NCBI GenBank assembly: GCA_012295275.1
Contig: CM022671.1
Coordinates: forward strand, 29,507,750-29,567,749
Source: Chrysomallon squamiferum
Lineage: Eukaryota; Mollusca; Gastropoda; Neomphalida; Peltospiridae
DNA: 60,000 nt
Direction of reading: 5' to 3'
In this document: positions 51,816 through 60,000 of the stretch, one piece after another
How the letters are laid out: the number at the start of each line of letters is the position of its first letter
Position numbering within the stretch: position 1 is the first letter of the stretch
Program-made: the position numbers and the translations under genes
Notes under the pieces: model-generated
What the model was told of the DNA's origin: nothing
Seen by the model: the letters and a program-made list of their open reading frames with translations, nothing else
Databases searched by the model: none

Positions 51816-54747
51816 GTCTAGCGTTAGACAAAATAAAATTATCAGTCCGCTGCAAACGTGATGACGTCATGTCTATCAAAGAGGCCTTCAGATGTTTGTA
51901 ATTGTATTTTTTTATGATCATACTTTGTTATCAACGATGATAGGTTATCCAAAATAATAATATAATAACAAGGAAGAATAAAAAATTCTGTTAGACCATT
52001 TCTTCGTACCGCCACAGATACATTTTAAAATGTGGTTTGTTTTACGGCAGGCTCTTAGGGCTGTGCAACAACTTTGCTTACGTCGTAATGCTCAGTGCCG
52101 CGCACGACATTCTCACAGAAGAACAAATGAAAGCGAACGGTACCAATATCACGGTAAAGTTTTGGCTTTATCAATACTGAAAGTCGTGTGTATGAGTATA
52201 ATATTACTGTTCAGTTATAGAATATCATTATACAAATAAATGTAAAGTATTTAAAGAATAACTTAATTAACTAGTTCATAATGGTTTGCTTTTATCAAGA
52301 GACTAACACACACACACACTCGCAAACACACACATTATGAAAAGAATAAAAATAAAATTAATGAATTAAAACAATAAATAGGTAAATAAATAAATAACAC
52401 TCTATTTCAAAAAAGCAATCATATTTTTAAGTGTAAATCATCCTGACACTAATATAATATTTCTTTAATAAGGAAAAACACATCAGTATAACATTTGTTT
52501 TTGTTATATTGTTTTATTAGACAACAACAACGGCCATCGCGATCACAACACCAGCAACGCCACAAGTAACACCTGAAAATAAGGTACAATAATAAAAATA
52601 CCTGTGGACTTAACGTTTTTCTTATTTTGTCTGAGTGTGTGTGTGTTTGATGTGCGTTTAGGATGGAGAATACTATCAGAATCTGGCGATGTAATAATAT
52701 ATGGTTCAAACAATATATGCAGTTTTATATGATGTCTTTTCAAACATTGCTCATGAAAGTTTTCTTTTTATTTGTTGAAAGACTGTCGTTTATTTGGAGT
52801 GTAACAAAATTGGAACAGGGGTAAGTATTCTATTAAAAATACATTTGTATTCTAATTTTTATTATTATTTTTTTAAGTAAAATAATTAATAAAATGAGCA
52901 AGTATTGCTGGCTAAAATACATATTCTTTAAATGTTTACGAAGATATGATTTAACAAAATCACAAATTCATGAAAGAACCCTCTACAAATCAATAACTTA
53001 TTTTGAAATGAACTATATTTATGAAATTAAATCGAAATTTGTGCTTAAAATTAGAAATTAAAATAATAATAATAATAATAAAACGACTGATGTTTTTGTC
53101 TTTGTCTGTAGGCGATATTACTGGCAGATATTCTTCCAACACTGTTAATTAAACTGACAGCTCCCTGGTACTTGCAGAAAATTAAATACTGGTGAGTTTT
53201 TCATTATTAAAGAAAAAAATATTAATAAAATATTAATAAAAATAATAAAAGATAAATAGTGAACAAATTGACAATAACTGATTTTCTTAAATATCATTTA
53301 TTGTTCGTTAATTAATGAATATTAATATTTACTTCGGTTAAAGAATATTAATATTTATGTTAATGAAAATGTTTCAGGATCAAAGTTACTCTGGTTGTAA
53401 CGTTTGCTCTCGCAAGTTTTCTTATTGTTGGTCTGTCAGAAGTCGTCTGGGCAAATATATCTGGTAAGTGTAATTTAATACACAATTATTTCCCGTTGCA
53501 GCCAATGTCTCAAGTCTCAGAAATCGGTAGAATTCCTCGAATGAAGCCTGTTTTATTATAGACGTACAAAGCGGACTGCCTTTTCTGTTACAGAATATCT
53601 GTTACTTGCACAGTCGTCTTGATCTTTGAGTTATTTGAAAGATATTATTTTATTGTTTTTCTTCAATATACTCTTTGGTTTCGTTATATAACAGTCCCTT
53701 TTCTTTAAAATAACGGTCAACGTCCTGCGTCAGTCATAAATACAGCCTCGTTTCGGACCTTTCGTTTGAACAGGTTCGTTTCGAGAATTACTATGCTGTT
53801 GATACACATTAATTTTTTATTGGGTTTTTGTAGGGTTTTTAAACCTTCGGAATAAAATTATGAAAAACACATTTAATTTAGTTATAAATAATTAATCTTG
53901 TTAATATTTAACAGGTGTGGTTTGTGCGAGCATAAGTGCTGGGGTTGGAGAAATAACATTTCTCAGTTTGTCAACTTTTTATAACAGGTAAGCTGCAAGT
54001 TCATTTTCTTGTCTTAGATTAGTCTGCAGATAAAAAACAAGTTATTAGTTTTCAAAATGAAAGAAACAAAATAAAAAAATGATTTAAAAACGATGAAACT
54101 ATTTTGCAAAAAAACAACAACAAAAAACAACTAAATAAAAAAAAAAAATAAAAAAAAACATATATTGTTCATTACCTTTCCTTTATTAAAAACTGTGAAG
54201 TGTATGTAAATCGAGCCACATCATGCAGTTAATGCGGGTTTGAAAAAACAAAGTAAACAACAAAAAACCAAAAACACTTATTATTATTATCTGCAGTTCA
54301 TTACCTTTCCTATACTGAAAACAGTAAAGTGTATGTAAATCGAGCCACATTATACAGTTGATGCGATATTCGGTTGAGCTGTGCAGAATTAAAGCGATAT
54401 TCTATTAATTCACACATAATTGTAGTCAAATGTAGCGAACAACACCAACTAAACATTTGGAGTAGAGATTTTTTGCCTTTTTTAAAATTATTTAATATAT
54501 TAATATATAACGTTTCAGAGATGTCGTGTCCACGTGGTCATCTGGAACAGGTGGCGCTGGTATTCTCGGAGCACTGGCATACGCCGCAATCACCACCGTT
54601 GTGTCACCCCGTACGACGTTGTATATATTTACTGTGATCCCGGTTATTATGGGCTTCAGGTGGGTATATGTTTAAAAAATAAACCACACGTCTGAAAAAA
54701 AAAAAATATATATATATATATATATATTTGCACACAAAAATGATTAT

Positions 54748-54782
<35 letters not shown>

Positions 54783-54806
54783 CTTCTTCTTCTTCTTCTT
54801 ATTATT
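54748..54806. repeat. Compound (TTG)n(TTC)n(TTA)n array, copy B
   Basis: Shorter counterpart of 42119-42216 in intron 9 of CLN3 copy B. Confidence 0.9.
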
Positions 54807-56588
54807 GTTGTTTATTATAGTCCTTGTCATTGTCGTTGTAAGTATTTAATACATTTCATTTAATTATTATATCTTTCAGCTATTTTGTTTTGATCACAAG
54901 TTATGAAAAAACAGAAGGTATAACCTCAGCTAAAAGCGACCAGTCAATGCTTATCGAAAAAGGTAATTATTCAAATACAACAATTTCTGACGAAAATAGT
55001 TAAAATATTTTATGTGTTTTTAAAGTTTGCCATATAATTATATAAAATAATTAAACTCATTTTGGTTTCAGACCTAAAATAAAATTATTATTATTATTAT
55101 TATTATTTTTTTTTTTTTTTCAGAGCTGAAACTGTTACAAAAATTAAAACTGGTTAAGGTATGTATGTGTAAGTTTTGTATTTAGATAGAGAATTACATG
55201 CATGCATGCATCCATACACACGTACACTCACACAACTACATATATACATAGATTCATACATATATACACACACTCACACAAACATATATACATAAGCATT
55301 CTTACACACGTACATCCACACACATCATTACTTTTACTTGTTGTTTGTTCTGTTTACAAAGTTTAATATTCTTCAGCCGCTTTTGAAGTATATGATTCCA
55401 CTGAGCACGGTGTATTTCTCAGAATACTTTATTAACCAGGGTTTGGTAAGTATGTTTCTAACTCCACTAGACTCATATATTATGGATGATATTTAGGTCA
55501 GTAATCATAGACAAAATATCCCTTTATAAATGTTTTCGATAAATGTGTGTGTGTTTAGCGGTGTCAAATCTAAGATAATATATTTTAAATATGAAATCGG
55601 AAGTTTCTTCTAATTATATTACATTATTTTACATTACATTGCATTGTACTGTTCTGTACTTTATTGTATTACATTACATTAGGTTACATACTGTATTTTT
55701 TTATATATATATATATATATATTATTATTATGTCATTATTATTACATGGTATCTATCATTGTCTTTTTCAGCATGAACTGCTATACACCAATAACATCTG
55801 GATGACAAAAGCTGAACAATATCGATGGTATTTTTAAATTTTAATTTTTACAGTTTTATATATTATTTTATTTTATTTTTTTAACTTTCATTCCTAGTTC
55901 TCCGTTTTAGCGTTATATGCTTTTTGAGCAAATTCCACCACGAATAATTTACTGGGATTACATCTCTGATATCCATTTTAATATTAATTTGTATTACAAA
56001 ATTATACATCCTTTATTTCCATGATCAGCTATAATATGCTGAGGGTGGTAGAAAGTGCTTGTTCTCGAGGGGGGGTGGGGTGTGGATGTTGAATGTTTTC
56101 TGTGGGACCCTTCTTAGCTCTTGGGCCCCGGAACAAAGTATCGGCTTGACTGCCCCCTCATGGGCCAAGATAATGGATGATAAATGATCTGCGACCATAA
56201 TTTCTTAGTAAATCGTTGTTTATACAAAATATTTTATATTTTTTAGGTATCAAGTGGATTATCACATTGGCGTATTTTTATCTAGATCATCAGTAATCTG
56301 TTTCCAAATAAGGAAATTATGGATACTTCCTATTTTGCAGGCAGTGTGATAAACTACTTATATCCAGTGCAAAAATAGCTTTAACTAACATATATCTATC
56401 TGACAGATACGATATAAATAATAATACGACAAAATACAGTTTAAAAATTTTGTTCGTTTTGAAGATTTGTAAAGTCGATTTTTGATTTTTTTTTTTTTTT
56501 TCATTCTCTTAAATATGAAATTTTTAGTGAATTTTAAAGGTGCAACGAACTAATATCGGCATGTTCATATGACATATTAAATGAAAAT

Positions 56589-56624
<36 letters not shown>

Positions 56625-57315
56625 TTTTAAACAGCTGGCTGTTCTGGTTATTCTACTTACACAAGTCTATTTTCGTTACATACCAAACATCTGGATTATC
56701 TTCGCGATAATCCTGTTTGAAGGACTACTAGGTGGCGCTGCCTATGTATGTTCTACCAAATGTCAAAGGAGGTAAACTAAATTATTAGCATTGACTATTG
56801 CTGTCACGTTGTTTTTATTACTTTTAATGAGGAAAAAATTAATGAATAAATAAAAGTAAATAAATAAATAAATAAAAATACATCACAATCATTTTCTGTC
56901 ACTGTGGTATATATATTTAAACAACAAAAACAGCAACAACAATAATTCATTAAGACAGGACTGGTTTTCAAACGTCATTGTATATGCTTTCCTGCAGAAC
57001 CATAGGAAAATACTTTGCTGCTGTAATAAAGTGGTAGTAGTGGATTTCTTCTCATACAGTTACACAGAGAAACGCTTACTGAAATCTAATATAAGATGTT
57101 CCTAAATACTGATATTATTATTGCATGCATCATCATCATCATCATCATCATCATCATTATTATTATTATTATTATTATTATTTTAGATACCGTCAAAACA
57201 CAGAGAGTTTAGTCTTGGTGTAGCAACATTGGGTGATGCTATTGGAATATCTCTTGCAGGCGCCGTGGCTATACCATCTCATAATCATCTGTGTGACCTT
57301 CACCTTACCATGTAG

Positions 57316-57549
57316 TGTCTGGGTCAACATACATTTTCTAGTTTTGTGTAACAGTGATTCGCTTGCTTTATCAAAACAACTGTCTCAACAACATGCGTTA
57401 GAAAAATAAAAATAAAAATAAATAAATAAATAAATAAGTTCAAAAATTATTATTTTTTATTTATTTCATAAAATTAATAATTTTTATACTAACTTAACTG
57501 CATATAACTGAAAAAAAAAACGATGAAAATATCAGATAAGTTTTTGAGA

Positions 57550-57640
<91 letters not shown>

Positions 57641-59022
57641 TTTACTTGAGAAAATACTTGATTTTCACTGGCTGATTAGTCAAAACAATTTATGATGAAC
57701 CATTTATGATTTTCATTTGCTGCATCTGATTTAAGCAGTCTAATTTACTTGCCTGTGAATAATATTCATTATTTATAAAATGAAGCAGACGTCTATAAAC
57801 TTATTATTTAATATAAAATGGTATTTGTCTACAATAACACAATTATCACTGTTACGAAGTTATTTATTTTATTTTATTTTATTTACTGTTATTATTATTA
57901 TTTATTTAGTATTCGGTCAATTAAATCCTAAACAAAAAAAAACAAACAAAAAAAACATAAAAAAGTGGGCAGTTGTACTAAATCCGGTACATAGCCTCGC
58001 GATAGACAACACTCCCTCCATGTCCCTCGCACACACAGCTTGGCACACAATGGTAAATGGTAAATATATATTTGGGGGATATATATATATATAATATACA
58101 CGACTCTTTGCCGTATGGACACGTTCCGATACTCATCAATCCATCCCTAGCTATGGGTAACTAGAACGTGCAAATAAAGGATGCAAGTCACACAAAACAG
58201 TCTGTCTAAGAAGACTAGTACTAACGGAACTGATATTCAACCAATCTAGGAGAAGGTATACTCTGACCACAAAATAACCCGGATAGATAGCATCCGATAG
58301 TCTTGGTTAAGAAAGAAAACTCAGATATAACACTCGTCAAGCAAATGACAAGTAACATGACAAAAACTCCTTCGAAGACGGAATGTGTTGACTGAAATGC
58401 ATTTTTTAAACCTTCTTGAAGAAAATCGAGCACATAGGCAACTACCCAAAATTTCTGGAGAGAACAGGACTGGAAGTCTGAGCTAGGTTTTGCGAATTCA
58501 GACTAGAGTTGTGTCCCTTCAATCAAGACTATTAAAATTTAGAATGGAATTATTACGACTATTTTTTGTTTTTGTTTTCTGTTTGTCTTTTGAAGATTTT
58601 TTTTTTTTCTATTAAGATTCAGTCAAAATATGGTTAAAATGATCGGTGTAATTACAATTATGTAAGATACTAGAAAATTGGTTATTTTCTACATAATTAA
58701 CTCCAAATGAAAATAGTATTACTCTGCGTTCAGATCTTTTTATTATTTGTATCGGTGATTGCATCAGTAATAGGAATAATGATAGGAAGAGTAAAAGTAG
58801 ATATAGTGATAGTGGTAATGGTAGTAATAATAGTTGTAGTAGAAGTCGTAGTAGTGAAATTAAATATATTTCTCTATATGTCTGGATGAATTAAATATAT
58901 ATGTAAAATGTCAGCATTTTCCTTTATTTTTATTCATTTTCATTGGTAATGTGAGAATTTGAACGTCCTTTAATTATGTAGTGCGCACGTCAAAGGTAGA
59001 ATTTTTCGAGGACTATCAAAAA
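57316..59022. other. 3' flank of CLN3 copy B and single-copy spacer
   Basis: Up to about 58005 this matches the flank of copy A. It includes a long (CT)n array (57553-57614) running directly into (CA)n (57615-57638). From 58100 to 58480 the base composition becomes balanced, with an open minus-strand frame at 58221-58433 containing one membrane-like stretch; no family was recognised. From 58740 to 58860 there is a degenerate (GTA)n-rich tract. Confidence 0.5.
57553..57638. repeat. (CT)n(CA)n compound microsatellite
   Basis: About 31 CT units join about 12 CA units without a gap. Copy A has only four to five CT units and an interrupted CA stretch at the same place (45668-45690). Confidence 0.95.
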
Positions 59023-59116
59023 ATGGCGGCGCCTATGAAACGTTGGATGCTACGTAAACTGTTGAGCAGATACTTAAAAATACCAAAATTGGACCAGATC
59101 CACTGCAGTTACTGTA
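59023..59116 (+). CDS. Possible first coding exon of an unidentified gene (partial)
   Basis: The ATG has a strong context (AAAATGGCGGC, also a YY1-type site) and opens MAAPMKRWMLRKLLSRYLKI, 31 codons plus one base, before a consensus donor (gtaagt at 59117-59122). The basic, amphipathic start could be a mitochondrial presequence, but nothing proves this. The rest would lie beyond the window or in 59117-60000, where I see no clear second exon. It is not recognised as any family. Confidence 0.45.
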
Positions 59117-60000
59117 GTAAGTAAAATTAGTATTTCCAGGTTTTGGTGCATTTAAATTTTACTAATATTTAAATTTATAATAGGAATACTCACTGAGTCA
59201 TAATAATAAAACGTGACAAGCAAGGTCGATTCCTATCTGGTTAATAGTCACGTCGTCCCGGAGATATTTTCAGAATTTAAAATCATCAGTTCAGTTCAGA
59301 TTTTAATTCACTAATTGTGTCTTTTTCTGCACCAAATAAAATAATTATATTCTATTGTTATCATAGAATCGTAGATATACTCATAATGTCACTGTAAGTG
59401 TGAGTGTGACGCTGACGGTCATAAATCTTTATACTAAATATACTTTTAAAATCTTGGTCCTAATCATAATTTTAATAATGGTCAATATTCATCATAACAA
59501 TGAGTACTGACCATTATCATGATTATGATTAGGACCAAAATTTTAAAATTTATTATTATTAATTATTACTTCGTAAGAAACAAAGTAAGACTTATTGATG
59601 CAGTTTCCAATTACAGTGAAATTCACCCTGGTTTTCTTACATTTATTACTGAATTATTTTGACAGGCTTTTCTGCTGTTTTGAAAATTCCATCTTTAAAC
59701 TATACATAACACTTGTAAAATAGTGTGTGATGCATACCAGTGAGCAGGTCACCTTAACCCTTAATGAAGGTTGATATCTATAGTTCATATACTGTACAGT
59801 TATTGTCATATAAACATAAATATTCATATCTGACACTGTTACTTTTGTTCCTATGCAGTTACTTAATGTCACCAGTTTGCTGATTAGAGTGTAGGACTCA
59901 AAATGTGGGAGAATACTCAATCCAGACATTGGTAATTTTCTTATTCAGTTATTGTGTCATTTGCCCATCACTGATAATCAGAAGCTATGGCATATGCTTT
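59117..60000. other. Right edge, probable intron of unidentified gene
   Basis: No exon is recognised. It holds the inverted repeat at 59444-59548 and a faint tRNA-like segment near 59870-59935 (GATTAGAGTGTAGGACTC ... AATACTCAATCCAG), which resembles a decayed A box and B box of a tRNA-derived SINE. Confidence 0.35.
59444..59548. repeat. Near-perfect inverted repeat, 41-base arms
   Basis: Arms 59444-59484 and 59508-59548 are reverse complements apart from about four mismatches, around a 23-base loop. The arm core is TTGGTCCTAATCATAAT. It could be a small fold-back element or form a hairpin in RNA; there is no recognised terminal motif or target duplication. Confidence 0.8.

Larger units (their letters stand above)
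50409..57315 (+). pseudogene. CLN3: CLN3 second copy, probably degenerate
   Basis: Exons: 1a 50409-50445, 51001-51049, 52051-52153, 52521-52583, 52782-52820, 53112-53191, 53378-53463, 53915-53987, 54519-54659, 54880-54962, 55124-55158, 55377-55445, 55772-55827, 56247-56340, 56635-56771, 57187-57315. Exons 2-14 keep length and frame. Exon 3 is identical to copy A over all 103 bases; others carry replacements such as SYEKTEGITSAK and AEQYRW. Damage: exon 1b is absent, the exon 2 acceptor CAG is lost (a nearby AAAAG keeps phase), the exon 14 donor is GC (gcagtg), and a 4-base deletion in exon 15 after GGAAYV shifts the frame and leads to a stop within 12 codons, removing the last ~55 residues. 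It could still yield a truncated protein from exon 1a. I class it as a recent pseudogene with moderate certainty. Confidence 0.75.
46021..58020. repeat. Segmental tandem duplication, unit B
   Basis: Second copy of the PHYH-CLN3 block, same orientation, about 12 kb. Compared with unit A it has lost about 0.7 kb inside PHYH, the PHYH last exon and the 0.8-kb block with CLN3 exon 1b. It has an extra 0.85 kb near 48290-49135 and a hAT-like insertion at 51564-51815. Confidence 0.9.

Noticed and set aside
59870-59935. tRNA gene
   Set aside because: Only loose A-box and B-box resemblance; no closing acceptor stem could be formed, so at most a decayed tRNA-derived SINE.

Overview
The window is animal nuclear DNA: AT-rich, full of long simple repeats, with genes split into many short exons by GT-AG introns. 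Intron-dense genes, large (ATT)n, (CA)n and (CT)n arrays and a chitobiase-type hexosaminidase pair suggest a lophotrochozoan. A cephalopod mollusc is my best guess, but no single base pattern proves it. All multi-exon genes were assembled by hand from splice sites, codon phase and protein similarity; exon coordinates are in the entries.

Layout. An intronless class A-like GPCR lies at 4422-5630 (+). Two chitobiase-type GH20 beta-N-acetylhexosaminidase paralogues stand head to head: a minus-strand copy (7456-21545) with a signal-peptide exon and a GPI-signal-like tail but two frameshifts, and a plus-strand copy (23929-29464) that is open throughout but has no recognised signal exon and no hydrophobic tail. 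Next come phytanoyl-CoA hydroxylase PHYH (31047-34820, minus) and battenin CLN3 (36156-45433, plus), also head to head. A tandem segmental duplication of about 12-15 kb repeats this pair: a wrecked PHYH pseudogene (46200-48179, minus) and a second CLN3 copy (50409-57315, plus). That copy keeps all of exons 2-16 but lacks one of two candidate first exons, has a GC splice donor, and has a 4-base deletion that truncates it. A first coding exon of an unknown gene (59023-59116, plus) runs toward the right edge.

The genes are housekeeping catabolic genes: glycan trimming (GH20), peroxisomal phytanic acid alpha-oxidation (PHYH, with a visible PTS2 signal) and lysosomal membrane function (CLN3). Introns hold mobile DNA: a truncated Tigger/pogo-like transposon, a fold-back MITE, a hAT-like MITE present in only one duplicate, a 38-bp minisatellite and a CRE-bearing dispersed repeat.

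The most informative feature is the duplicated PHYH-CLN3 block. It gives an internal two-copy alignment that shows which parts are constrained, including a 37-base alternative CLN3 first exon.
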